DNA of 64,000 bases from Bradyrhizobium japonicum USDA 6 (lineage in GTDB: Bacteria > Pseudomonadota > Alphaproteobacteria > Rhizobiales > Xanthobacteraceae). The stretch lies in contig NC_017249.1 in the NCBI RefSeq assembly GCF_000284375.1, forward strand, positions 5,310,001 through 5,374,000, read 5' to 3'. A program made the position numbers and the translations under genes. The first letter of the stretch is position 1; every line of letters starts with the position of its first letter. Under the pieces are notes generated by a model. It searched no databases. It saw nothing but the letters and a program-made list of their open reading frames with translations, and had not been told where the DNA came from. This document shows, in pieces, positions 48,945 to 57,385 of the stretch.

Positions 48945-49706
48945 TCACCTGCCGCCGCGCGAGACCCGCTCGATTTCGGCCTTCACGATGCGTTCAACGA
49001 GGCCCGGCAGGTTGTCATCGAGCCAGGATTTCAGCATTGGACGCAGCATCTCCTTGACCAGATCTTCCAGCGTCCGCGCATTGCTGCTGAGCACTGTGTG
49101 GGCCAGGGAATTGAAGGCGGATTCGACCGCCGAGACCGTCGATTGCGCCAGGATCGGCTGTTGGGGCGGCAGCGGCGGCGTATCGTAGTCCACCGGCGCA
49201 TAGGACGATGAGGGCATCGGGCGCAGCGGCGATTCGGCGAATTCCAGATCGTCGCGCGGCTCGACCTTGCGGAAGCTCGGCGGCGGCGGAGGCGGCGTCG
49301 GCTCCGGATCCATCGCCATCTCGTCGGTCAATTCGAGTACGTCGGGTTCAGGTTCTGGCTCAGGCGCACGGACCTCCGGCGCAGGCGTAGCCGCATCCAG
49401 CCCCGCCAGCAGCGCATCAATATCGTCCTGGTTATTGGATGCGTCCGCCGCAGGTGCGGGTGGCGGCGGCGCTGGAGCCGGCTTCGCAGCCGGCGGCGGC
49501 GCGGGTTTCTCGGCAGCAGGTTTTGTGGGTGCGACCTTGGACGGCGGAATGTCGTTCATCGCCTGAGGCTTTGGTGCGGGCGCCGCGGGAGCGGGCTTGG
49601 CAGCTTCTGCCGGCGGCGGCTTGGCCTCATCGTCGGCAATGATGCGCCGGATCGAGGCCAGAATCTCCTCCATCGAGGGTTCCGTGACCTTTGCAGGCTG
49701 CGTCAT
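48945..49706 (-). CDS. popZ: PopZ-like polar organizing protein (DUF2497)
   Basis: The roughly 253-residue protein has a short conserved N-terminal helix (SMEEILASIRRIIADDE), a long proline/alanine/acidic linker (about residues 35-175) and a C-terminal multimerisation region (LVKEMLRPMLKSWLDDNLPGLVERIV). This is the layout of PopZ, which forms a polar network anchoring the chromosome origin in alphaproteobacteria. The ATG behind GGAG was chosen. It is placed between tolC and valS, as in related genomes. Confidence 0.9.
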   Translation of the reverse strand: MTQPAKVTEPSMEEILASIRRIIADDEAKPPPAEAAKPAPAAPAPKPQAMNDIPPSKVAPTKPAAEKPAPPPAAKPAPAPPPPAPAADASNNQDDIDALLAGLDAATPAPEVRAPEPEPEPDVLELTDEMAMDPEPTPPPPPPSFRKVEPRDDLEFAESPLRPMPSSSYAPVDYDTPPLPPQQPILAQSTVSAVESAFNSLAHTVLSSNARTLEDLVKEMLRPMLKSWLDDNLPGLVERIVKAEIERVSRGGR

Positions 49707-50013
49707 CTCCGACTCCACATCATCAACGCCCTCGCATGCGTTGTTTTACACCAAGCACGACAGGATTGGCCGGTTCCGCTACGGACGCCCCGACATTTTC
49801 GTCGCGGCAGCCCGACTTGTCCCCAGTTCACGGCTCAACGTGCGGCGGTGCGCCCCTGCCCTCAGTACTCAAGCCTTTACGCACACGACATCAGGTGTCG
49901 GGCGAATCGACCCGCATCTTCTTGGCAAGGCTATGTCAGGGATTTTGATGATTGCAAGCAAAGCACCAGTCAGCCTCGGCTGTTTGCGAGGCCGACCGGA
50001 TGACTACGGGACT
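49707..50013. other. Gap between tolC and popZ
   Basis: The 307 bases hold the popZ promoter region and the tolC terminator-like hairpin near its distal end. I see no small gene with a ribosome site. Confidence 0.5.
49973..49992 (-). terminator. Stem-loop after tolC
   Basis: GCCTCG-N8-CGAGGC lies 22 bases after the tolC stop on its transcript. The stem is six GC-rich pairs without a strong U-run, so it may work with a factor. Confidence 0.4.
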
Positions 50014-51405
50014 TTAGCGTCCGTCAGGCGTGCGCACGCCGGCCCAGCTGTCGCGGACCTGATGGTAGTGAACGCTCGGATCGTAAACCGTGGTCGCGAG
50101 GCCGAGAACCTGCGGCGACAGACGGCCGATCGCGGCAAGGACGTTGTACGATGCCACGACGCGGTCGTGCTGTGCGGTCACCAGCGCGACGCGCGCATTG
50201 ACCAGCGCCTGCTGCGCGTTGAGCACGTCGAGCGTGGTGCGCTGACCGGCCTTGGCTTCCTCGCGCACACCGTTGAGTGCGATCTCGGACGCCGTCACCT
50301 GCGCCTGCGCAGACTGCACCTGCGCCTTGCCGGCCTGCAACGTCCCCCAGAACTGCACCACGTTCGCACGAGTCTGGTCGCGGGTCGTCTCGAGGTTGAG
50401 ACGCTGCTGCGCCAGATTTTCCTTGGACTGACGGATCAGCGAATATGAATTGCCGCCGTCGTAGAGCTGCCAATTGGCCTGCGCGATGGCGGACGCATTG
50501 AACGACCTGTATTGAATCAAGGATTGTTCGTTCCCCTGCGTGGCCGCAACCTGCAACGCGATCGTCGGCAGCAGCGCACCTTCGGCGACCTTGACCTGCA
50601 GATAATTGACGTCGATGCCGAACATTGCGGCCGTGACGTTGGGATGCTCGATCAGGCCGAGCTCGACCGCCGCGGCGAGGGTTGCGGGCAGGAAACGATC
50701 GACCGGCGAGCCGGGCGCGAGGTTCGTCGGCTCGTTGCCGATGATGCGGCGGAAGTTCGCGCGCGTCGTGGTGAGATTCGCTTCGGCCGTGAGGGCCTGC
50801 GTCTTGCCGGCCGCCAGTTGCGCTTCCGACTGCGCAACGTCGGTGCGCGTCACTTCGCCGACGTTGAAGCGATCACGCGTCTGCTTCAGGGTCTGCTCGA
50901 GCACGCGCACGTTGCTGCGCTGGACTTCGAGCGTAGCCGCATCGCGCAGATAGTCCATGTAGATCGTGGCGCCCTGAAGCAGCACGCTCTGATCCAGGCT
51001 GCGCAGCGCTTCGCGGGAGCCGGAAACCTGGCTCTCGGCGGCGCGCGTCCTGTTGCCGGTGATGTTGCCGTTATAGACCGTCTGCGTGACGGTCACACCC
51101 ACGCTGCGCGGCACGCTGGGCCCGTTGATTGGTGAGTTGCCCGGCGCCGGCGAACTCAGCGTGTCCTGATATTGATAGCCGCCATTCGCCGACAGCGCGA
51201 CCCTGGGGCGATAGCCCGACAACGCCTGAGGCACGTTCTCGTCGGTCGAGCGCACCTGGGCGCGCTGTGCGTTGAGCTGCGGATTGTTCTGATAGGCCCG
51301 CACCAAGGCGGCCTCGATCGTGTCCGCCAAGGCAGGCGTCGGCCCGGCAAGCGCCAGCAGCAGGACCGAAACCGCAGCTCCGGTGAAGAGCTTCACCCCA
51401 TGCAT
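50014..51405 (-). CDS. tolC: TolC family outer-membrane efflux protein
   Basis: The 463-residue protein has a signal peptide (LLALAGPTPALA-D) and two internal outer-membrane-factor repeats (DTIEAALVRAYQNNPQLNAQRA; TRDRFNVGEVTRTDVAQSEAQLA and the matching EEAKAGQRTTLDVLNAQQALV). It is the outer channel for type I secretion and multidrug efflux pumps. It lies 217 bases downstream of pcm; no pump genes are adjacent. Confidence 0.95.
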   Translation of the reverse strand: MHGVKLFTGAAVSVLLLALAGPTPALADTIEAALVRAYQNNPQLNAQRAQVRSTDENVPQALSGYRPRVALSANGGYQYQDTLSSPAPGNSPINGPSVPRSVGVTVTQTVYNGNITGNRTRAAESQVSGSREALRSLDQSVLLQGATIYMDYLRDAATLEVQRSNVRVLEQTLKQTRDRFNVGEVTRTDVAQSEAQLAAGKTQALTAEANLTTTRANFRRIIGNEPTNLAPGSPVDRFLPATLAAAVELGLIEHPNVTAAMFGIDVNYLQVKVAEGALLPTIALQVAATQGNEQSLIQYRSFNASAIAQANWQLYDGGNSYSLIRQSKENLAQQRLNLETTRDQTRANVVQFWGTLQAGKAQVQSAQAQVTASEIALNGVREEAKAGQRTTLDVLNAQQALVNARVALVTAQHDRVVASYNVLAAIGRLSPQVLGLATTVYDPSVHYHQVRDSWAGVRTPDGR

Positions 51406-51622
51406 CCCTTAAATTCCGTTCATTCTAACGCCCCGCTCGTGCCCGCGAGCCAGGATACCGTCTACCGAGTGGAGTCGTTGCCCCTCAGCAACATAGGCCG
51501 CCAATTGGCGCAACGGAACCACCTCAAGGTAGTTCCCGGTGGAAACTCTTCACGTGCAGCATCCGGGCCACACTTCTGATTCAGAACGGGATTTTAACGG
51601 GCCAAAGCCCTCAATCGGGCCT

Positions 51623-52279
51623 TCAGAAGACGAAAGCGGCGGCCCGTTCCAACCCGGGAAGGACCGGAGCCGCGGCATCGAACAGCGCCCGATGGCCGAA
51701 TTCACCGTGGGTATGGGTCACGATCATGGCCCGGGGGGGCGTGGATTGGGCCGACACCCCCACGAGGCGCCCGCCCTCCTTCAGCTGCCCGAGCAGCGCC
51801 TCAGGCGTCACCTCGAAGGCGCCGTTGAGGATAATGACGTCATAGGGAGCGGCAGAAGGATCCCCTTCGGTACAGGCCGCGGCCTTGCACGTGACGTTGG
51901 CGAGGCTGGCACAAGCATCCTTGGCCTTCGCGGCCAGGGCCGAATCACATTCCGTCGCGGTGACCTGACGGGCGAGCTTGGCCACCAGTGCAGCGAGGTA
52001 GCCCGTGGCGCAGCCGACCACCAGCACGTTGTCACCCTCGCCGATTTCGGCGGCCTGGAGCAGCTTGCCGGTGAGCTGCGGCTTGATCAGGAACCGCTTG
52101 GCCCCGCCTTCGCTCACGTCGAGATCGAGGTCGAGGTAGGCCAATGCCTGCCTGGCAACCGGCACGAACGCCTCGCGCGGAACCGTGAGCATGGCGTCGA
52201 GAATACGGCGATCGGTGACGTCATTGGTGCGCACCTGGCCATCGACCATTTTTAGGCGCGCGGTCGAGAAACCGGACAT
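51623..52279 (-). CDS. pcm: Protein-L-isoaspartate O-methyltransferase family protein
   Basis: The roughly 218-residue methyltransferase shows the family start MVDGQVRTNDVTDRRILDAM and SAM-binding VLVVGCATGYLAALVAKL. It repairs isoaspartyl residues in aged proteins, or is a close family member: the catalytic motif varies in the TolC-linked alphaproteobacterial form, so substrate identity is less sure. The ATG was chosen five codons inside the open frame. It precedes tolC. Confidence 0.85.
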   Translation of the reverse strand: MSGFSTARLKMVDGQVRTNDVTDRRILDAMLTVPREAFVPVARQALAYLDLDLDVSEGGAKRFLIKPQLTGKLLQAAEIGEGDNVLVVGCATGYLAALVAKLARQVTATECDSALAAKAKDACASLANVTCKAAACTEGDPSAAPYDVIILNGAFEVTPEALLGQLKEGGRLVGVSAQSTPPRAMIVTHTHGEFGHRALFDAAAPVLPGLERAAAFVF

Positions 52280-52417
52280 TTGCGGACCCTGCAATGCGGA
52301 CGATGCCGCGGACGAAATTTGGCGGCATCTTTGGAACAGGCTCCGCGAAAACGCAACACGTCCGTTGGCCCGGGCTGACCGGGCTACGCACCCCGCGGCG
52401 TCAAGCTGGTCGGTGAG

Positions 52418-52597
52418 CTATTCGATCGTGACCGCAAGGCGGCCGATCAACGCGGCGACTTCGTCGAGCCGGGCCGAATCGTGCGCCTCGACGGCGCGCG
52501 CGAGACGGGCCACGCATTCATCATCGCTGAGCTCGGGAACGTCCGCCGGCAGAATCGAGGGGGCCATTTCGGAACGGTCGACCTGGACGTCTTGCAT
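52418..52597 (-). CDS. Hypothetical protein, 59 residues
   Basis: The frame reads MQDVQVDRSEMAPSILPADV, then a helical region DDECVARLARAVEAHDSARL ending LIGRLAVTIE. A ribosome site GGAGC lies 8 bases before the ATG; a longer open frame upstream lacks one. It is soluble, acidic and probably all-alpha. I know no family. It lies 138 bases upstream of pcm on the same strand. Confidence 0.6.
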   Translation of the reverse strand: MQDVQVDRSEMAPSILPADVPELSDDECVARLARAVEAHDSARLDEVAALIGRLAVTIE

Positions 52598-53005
52598 GGG
52601 AATCAGCTCCGTAAAAATCCGGCAGTAACAAGCTCGACTTAAATTGGGTCGAATTGGCGTCCCCCTCATGACGCGACCGCGTCCGCACACACAACTGCTT
52701 GAGTGCGATTCTGCGCCGGATTTGGGGTGGATCATTGTTGAAATGTCGCCTGAAGTGGTGCGGCAGCGACATTAGAATGTGGACGCAGCGCATTGAAAGT
52801 ACATTGAAATATGCTCCGAGCGCTCCGCAGGTTACAGCGCCCAGAAGCTGACGCCGGCGGAGTCGGCGAGCGCGGGTTGGCGGTGAACTCGCCGCCGCCA
52901 ATGTAGTTGCGAGCTCGGCTTTTCGAAGGTGGCCCCGTCATGTCGCGTCTCCCATCCCAGTCACGTCAGCCAGCCGAATGGGTCATGCCCCGACCAATGA
53001 TAGTG
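52598..53005. other. Gap between DUF1254 gene and the 59-residue gene
   Basis: These 408 bases hold one weak small open frame (listed separately) and otherwise AT-richer DNA likely to contain the promoter of the 59-residue gene and pcm. Confidence 0.5.
52732..52941 (-). CDS. Doubtful small ORF, possibly shortened by a frameshift
   Basis: The 69-codon frame has GGGAG seven bases before the ATG and a normal-looking start (MTGPPSKSRARNYIGGGEFT), but its second half (SIFQCTFNALRPHSN) looks non-coding. Adding one base near 52871-52875 would give an ending ALADSAGVSFWAL followed by TAA at 52832, a 36-residue protein. I cannot tell which, if any, is real. Confidence 0.25.
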   Translation of the reverse strand: MTGPPSKSRARNYIGGGEFTANPRSPTPPASASGRCNLRSARSIFQCTFNALRPHSNVAAAPLQATFQQ

Positions 53006-54439
53006 CTATTTCGTGGCGCCTCCGACCGTCGTGGCCACGCGCTCGACGTCGGGTAGTTTCCAGGCCTTGTCGAACAGTTCCTTCTTCGGCCCGTAGAGGC
53101 GGAACATCATCTCGAACTTGCGGGCGGGATCGGTCGGGATCCAATTCGCCTCCTGGCCGGCGGGCGGCTTGGGCCCGAGATAGAGATCGACCGAGCCGTC
53201 GGCATTCTTCTTCACGTCGGCGTTGTTCGATGCACGGCTGGCGCGGTCGACATTCTTGATCAGCGCGTGCGTGTCGCGGTCATAGGCCGTCAATGACCAG
53301 TACTGCTCGACCGGCACGTTCGGCGGAACGTGAAGGCGATAGGTCGCCGCACCGTCGTAGCTCTGGCCGTCTCTGTCCTTGATGTTGATGAGGTAGAACT
53401 GGCCGGCGCCGAGCCGCTTGATGCCGACATAGGCATAGGTATAGGTGATCCCCCGCCAGTCGACCGGATAGGCGGTTGGATCGTCGAAGTTGTCGGCGGC
53501 GGCCTTGAGCAGGTCGGGATGCGCTGGATATGTCCAATGCGTTCCCTCGAAGAACGGGGGCAGACCGGCGTCGTATCTTGCCGCCGTCAGTGCCTGCGCT
53601 TCGCGAATGCCGTCCGCCAGCGCCTGCTTCATTTTCGCGTCCGGCGCGAATGCCTTGCCCTTCTCGATGCCGATTGAACGCAACTGGTCGATCATTGCGC
53701 GATCGCGCGTGAGCCATGGCTCGCTCTGCACGGCGCGATCGAGATTGACGAAGAAGCTGTCGTCGTAGCGGATCGTCGAGTCGAACAGGATGTCCTTGAC
53801 GTCGGTGAAGACGGTCGCCGGCGGATTCGATGCCTGCGAAATGGGATAGATCTTGATCTGCTTGCCGTAGGTGATCGAGTTGGCCACGTCTGCGTCGCCG
53901 TGGCTCTTCATGTTGGAGCGGAACAGCACGTAGCTGCCGAACGTGTTGGGCTGAAGCGGCTCGAACCCCGTTGGCACCTGCCCGCCGTACCCGGGCGGCA
54001 GCATCAGAAGCTTGACGCCAGCCCCCTTGTCCACTCCGAGCAACCCAGCGTCTTCCAGCGGCTGCTGCCAGGCATTGACGATGTTGGCGTTGAGAGAGCC
54101 GCCTGGACCGGCTGGTGGAATTTCGATGGCGATCGGACCGACATCCTTCGTGTTGAGGAACGCCATCAAATAGAGCGTGTCGGGGTTGGGCGTCAGCGTC
54201 TGGTTCTTCCAGTCCAGCGGCTTGCCCCAGTAGATCACCTGGTTCACCCTGCCCGGCGTCTTGGTCAGCATCTCCTGGAGCATGAGATCGTAATTGACGA
54301 TCGGCATGCCCCAGATCACGGCCTCGACGGCGCGGCGCTGGACCTGGCGCGCAGCGAGCTCGTCCAGAGAGCCGGTCTGCGCGTATGTCCCCGTGGCCAT
54401 CAGCAAGGTGGCAACAAGTCCGGAAAACAGCTGCTTCAT
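53006..54439 (-). CDS. DUF1254/DUF1214 domain secreted protein
   Basis: The roughly 477-residue protein has a signal peptide (KQLFSGLVATLLMATGTYA-Q), a DUF1254 domain (residues about 35-170: PNPDTLYLMAFLNTKDVGPI) and a C-terminal DUF1214 domain (VEQYWSLTAYDRDTHALI and the closing GPKPPAGQEANWIPT). The ATG follows GGAGG. Function of these domains is unknown. A second family member lies 18 bases upstream on the same strand, so they form one operon. Confidence 0.9.
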   Translation of the reverse strand: MKQLFSGLVATLLMATGTYAQTGSLDELAARQVQRRAVEAVIWGMPIVNYDLMLQEMLTKTPGRVNQVIYWGKPLDWKNQTLTPNPDTLYLMAFLNTKDVGPIAIEIPPAGPGGSLNANIVNAWQQPLEDAGLLGVDKGAGVKLLMLPPGYGGQVPTGFEPLQPNTFGSYVLFRSNMKSHGDADVANSITYGKQIKIYPISQASNPPATVFTDVKDILFDSTIRYDDSFFVNLDRAVQSEPWLTRDRAMIDQLRSIGIEKGKAFAPDAKMKQALADGIREAQALTAARYDAGLPPFFEGTHWTYPAHPDLLKAAADNFDDPTAYPVDWRGITYTYAYVGIKRLGAGQFYLINIKDRDGQSYDGAATYRLHVPPNVPVEQYWSLTAYDRDTHALIKNVDRASRASNNADVKKNADGSVDLYLGPKPPAGQEANWIPTDPARKFEMMFRLYGPKKELFDKAWKLPDVERVATTVGGATK

Positions 54440-54457
54440 GACAGCCTCCATCCGCTC

Positions 54458-55477
54458 TCAGCTCACCGGCTTCGGCTCGGGGAATTTCCATTTGCCGTTC
54501 AGGATTTCGGGGCGTGGCCGGTAGAGCCGGACCGTGTAATTCCATCCCTTCATGATCGGCAGGCAGTTCGGGATCTTGCCGTCGCAGCCGCCGAACTGGA
54601 CCGTCGTGGAGCCATCGGCCGATTTCGTCGCCGTCAGATTGTTAAGGGAGTAGGCATTGTACGGATTCTTCTCGAAATAGCCCTCCGCGTTGTAGAGGCT
54701 GATCGACCAGAAGCCGTCGACCGGCACATTGCCGGGAACGGTGAGCTTGTAGACTGTGTTGCCGTCGCTCTTCTCGGGAGTAACGCTGAGATAGGTAGCG
54801 TCCTTGTCGGGATTACCGCCCCATCCCGCGGCGGTTGCGATCAAATGCCTGATCGGATCGACCTGTCCCTTCGCGCCAAATGCATTCTTGAAGCCGGCTG
54901 TCGTTGACGACAGCACGAGAAGAGCATCCCGCACTTTCTTCTGGCTGGCCGCATCCCAGTTCGGGATCTCGAATTTGCCAGGGGCCTTCTGGCTCACCTT
55001 GATGGCATCCTGAAGGGCGTGAACCTTCTCGACATCCTTGGGATCGTTGGGATCGACCAGGGTCCGCAGCGCCACCAGCACGTAACGGGTGCCGGCCTTG
55101 TTCCTGTCCAGCGTATAGCTGCCCGCGCCGTATTCGACCTTACCGACGACATAGTGATCCTCGTTGATCACCTGCATCGACCGGAAACGCTTTCCCGCAT
55201 CCGGCAATGTGATCGTTGCCGGGCCTGCATCGAGATCAAGGACAAGGGCTGAGTAGAGTGTGTCCCGATTGGACCGGATCACCGCCTGCTTGTCGACCTG
55301 TATCGGCTCACGATGGTGAGACAGTCTTCCAGTGCCGCCGGCATCCTTGACGCTGTTGCCGAGATAGAGATCGGACTCCGCCCGCGCAAAATTGTCGACT
55401 GTCACCGGTAGCGGTGACTGGGCCTGTGCCGTCGATGTGAGAAGGAGGAACGAAGCCGTCAGCACTGCCCTCTTCAT
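54458..55477 (-). CDS. DUF1254/DUF1214-type secreted protein, shorter paralogue
   Basis: The 339-residue protein has a signal peptide (RAVLTASFLLLTSTAQA-Q), a shortened DUF1254-like part (SNRDTLYSALVLDLDAGPATI) and a DUF1214 part (VPGNVPVDGFWSISLYNAEG). It shares the fold pattern of the following gene but is about 140 residues shorter. It follows the HlyD gene by 12 bases, so the whole group may be one transcript. Confidence 0.88.
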   Translation of the reverse strand: MKRAVLTASFLLLTSTAQAQSPLPVTVDNFARAESDLYLGNSVKDAGGTGRLSHHREPIQVDKQAVIRSNRDTLYSALVLDLDAGPATITLPDAGKRFRSMQVINEDHYVVGKVEYGAGSYTLDRNKAGTRYVLVALRTLVDPNDPKDVEKVHALQDAIKVSQKAPGKFEIPNWDAASQKKVRDALLVLSSTTAGFKNAFGAKGQVDPIRHLIATAAGWGGNPDKDATYLSVTPEKSDGNTVYKLTVPGNVPVDGFWSISLYNAEGYFEKNPYNAYSLNNLTATKSADGSTTVQFGGCDGKIPNCLPIMKGWNYTVRLYRPRPEILNGKWKFPEPKPVS

Positions 55478-55489
55478 GAATTTCCTCGC

Positions 55490-56431
55490 CTAGAACGGAT
55501 TGACGTAATTCAGGATCGCGACCTGCCGCAGGATCACGCGGCGCACGATATGGGTCGGCTTGACGTGGTCGGTGTAAATCGCCGCCGTGCCGGCGCTGCC
55601 TGCCGGCAGGCGCTTGACGAAATCGGCATCGTCGAGCCTGACGCGGACGACGAACGGGGCGGCTTCGATCGCACGCGGCGCGACGGCGGTGCCCGATGTC
55701 TGCGCCTGCCCGGTGGCAATCGCCTGGAGCACGCTTTCGACCTTGCCGGAAAAGATCCGCCCGGGCGCGAACTTGAAGGTCGCCTCGACCTCCTGCCCCG
55801 GAGCAACATAGCGCGCGTCGTTCTGGTTGATCGCGACACCGATGATCGTGTCGGAGGTATCGATGAACGCCATCACCGGCGACAGCGGCAGGTTGGCCAC
55901 CCGCGCACCCTTGCGCAGCGCGAGGTTGGTGACATAGCCGTCCGCCGGCGCACGCACGACGGTCTTGTCGAGATTCCATTGCGCGGCCTCGAGCTGGCCC
56001 GCGAGCTGGTCAACCTCGGACTGCCGTTGCTCGACGTCGAAGCCGCGGCCGGCGTCGCGCTCGAAGAGCTGCGTCATCTGGCCGAGACGCGTCTTGGCGA
56101 GCTTGAACTGCGCGTCGATCGCCTTGACCTGCGCGGCATAGGGCGTCGGGTCGATCTTGAACAGCACGTCACCGGACCTCAGTGGCCTGTTGGCGATAAC
56201 CGGGACATCTGTCACCTCGCCCGCCACGTCAGGCACGATCGAGACCGCGTTGCGCACGACCAGCGCGTCACCCTGTGGCGCGCCCCATCCCATCGGGATC
56301 AGCAGCCCGAACAACAGGAGCACCAGAACGATCGCGGGCGAGGCCTTCCAGAACAGGTTGAAGCGCACGATCCCGAAATGCACCAGCAGGAACAGCAGCA
56401 CGAGATAGATATTGAAGATCGCGACGCCCAT
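55490..56431 (-). CDS. HlyD family membrane fusion protein (YibH type)
   Basis: The roughly 313-residue protein has one or two N-terminal membrane helices (IYLVLLFLLVHFG; IVLVLLLFGLLIPMG), a lipoyl/barrel-sandwich hybrid domain (VVRNAVSIVPDVAGEV; VRAPADGYVTNLALRKG) with a short coiled coil between, and a beta-barrel C-terminal region. Its ATG overlaps the DUF3302 stop (TGATG). In E. coli the DUF3302/HlyD pair YibI-YibH is similar. No ABC or RND pump partner is nearby; DUF1254 proteins follow. Confidence 0.9.
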   Translation of the reverse strand: MGVAIFNIYLVLLFLLVHFGIVRFNLFWKASPAIVLVLLLFGLLIPMGWGAPQGDALVVRNAVSIVPDVAGEVTDVPVIANRPLRSGDVLFKIDPTPYAAQVKAIDAQFKLAKTRLGQMTQLFERDAGRGFDVEQRQSEVDQLAGQLEAAQWNLDKTVVRAPADGYVTNLALRKGARVANLPLSPVMAFIDTSDTIIGVAINQNDARYVAPGQEVEATFKFAPGRIFSGKVESVLQAIATGQAQTSGTAVAPRAIEAAPFVVRVRLDDADFVKRLPAGSAGTAAIYTDHVKPTHIVRRVILRQVAILNYVNPF

Positions 56432-56670
56432 CACGCATCTCCCGCCTTGCGCGCGGGCACGTCGAGATAGGCCCAGATCAACGCGATCGGCCACAGCGCG
56501 AAGCCGAAGAACAGCGTGATCCAGCCGGCCACAGTCACCGCCTGCGCGTGAGGGTGATTGCGCGACTTTGCGATGTGCCCGGGCAGCCAGCCGGCAATGC
56601 AGACAACGCCGATCGCGCTGGCGAGCAGGATCACCAGCACGATCCAGGCGAAGATGTCGTAACCGCTCAT
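56431..56670 (-). CDS. DUF3302 membrane protein (YibI type)
   Basis: The 79-residue protein has two membrane segments (DIFAWIVLVILLASAIGVVC; WITLFFGFALWPIALIWAYL) joined by a short basic loop. It is the typical partner of YibH-type HlyD proteins and is translationally coupled to one here. The role is unknown. Confidence 0.88.
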   Translation of the reverse strand: MSGYDIFAWIVLVILLASAIGVVCIAGWLPGHIAKSRNHPHAQAVTVAGWITLFFGFALWPIALIWAYLDVPARKAGDA

Positions 56671-56703
56671 GACGGTCGCCTCATCGCTTCAGCAATACAC
56701 CCC

Positions 56704-57213
56704 TCATTGGCAATAATCCCAGAAACCCTGCGTGCGGGAGGGATCGGTGTAGTACCAGCACATGCCGGGCGCGGGCGCCGCGCCTGCCCAGGCAGCAGCC
56801 GTTGCTGCTGTTACGACACCGATGGCCGCACCGGCCGCGATCGCACCGCCTCTCGGCCAGCCATACCAGCCGGGCCGTGCCCACCCGCCGCGGCCCGCGA
56901 CCGCGGTGGTGTGGCGAACCGCAACGTTGCCTCGTGGTCCCCTAACGGCCGTGGTGCCGCGATAGGCGCCGCCACGCGGCCCGACCGCGGCTCCGCCGCG
57001 GTGAACAACGGCGCCGCCACGCGGGCCAACCGCTGCACCACCACGACGGCCGGCGGCGCGGACTTCGATGAGATCAGGTGATCCAATTGCGTCCAGATGG
57101 ATTGCCGCGGGTTGAAGCGGCGCCGCCGACACTACTCCAGCTGGCAGAGAAACGCCGGTTACCAGTGTCAGCAAGCAGCTCGTCAACCGAACAGTGCGCA
57201 TATGCCCAAACAT
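56704..57213 (-). CDS. Secreted Arg-Gly repeat protein
   Basis: The 169-residue protein has a signal peptide, then an Arg/Gly/Ala/Val repeat region (residues about 54-110; the unit RGGAAVGPRGGA occurs twice), a glycine/alanine-rich membrane-like segment (GGAIAAGAAIGVVTAATAAAW) and a cysteine/aromatic end (GMCWYYTDPSRTQGFWDYCQ). AGGAGG precedes the ATG. The layout resembles small envelope proteins of Bradyrhizobium with no known function. It lies 33 bases upstream of the DUF3302 gene. Confidence 0.75.
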   Translation of the reverse strand: MFGHMRTVRLTSCLLTLVTGVSLPAGVVSAAPLQPAAIHLDAIGSPDLIEVRAAGRRGGAAVGPRGGAVVHRGGAAVGPRGGAYRGTTAVRGPRGNVAVRHTTAVAGRGGWARPGWYGWPRGGAIAAGAAIGVVTAATAAAWAGAAPAPGMCWYYTDPSRTQGFWDYCQ

Positions 57214-57385
57214 CTCGAACCTCCTGATATTCTTCCTTGTTGATCAAGTTTCTCGTCGCGATCGTTTTCGTCGTTGCGATGCCCCCGTCCTCTCGCGGTC
57301 GAACCCGAACCCGCACCACGTTGTGACATGCGCGACGAAGTCGGTGCTTGCTGTCTTCGTCGCGCAGTCGTTCGTGGCGCTCCCG

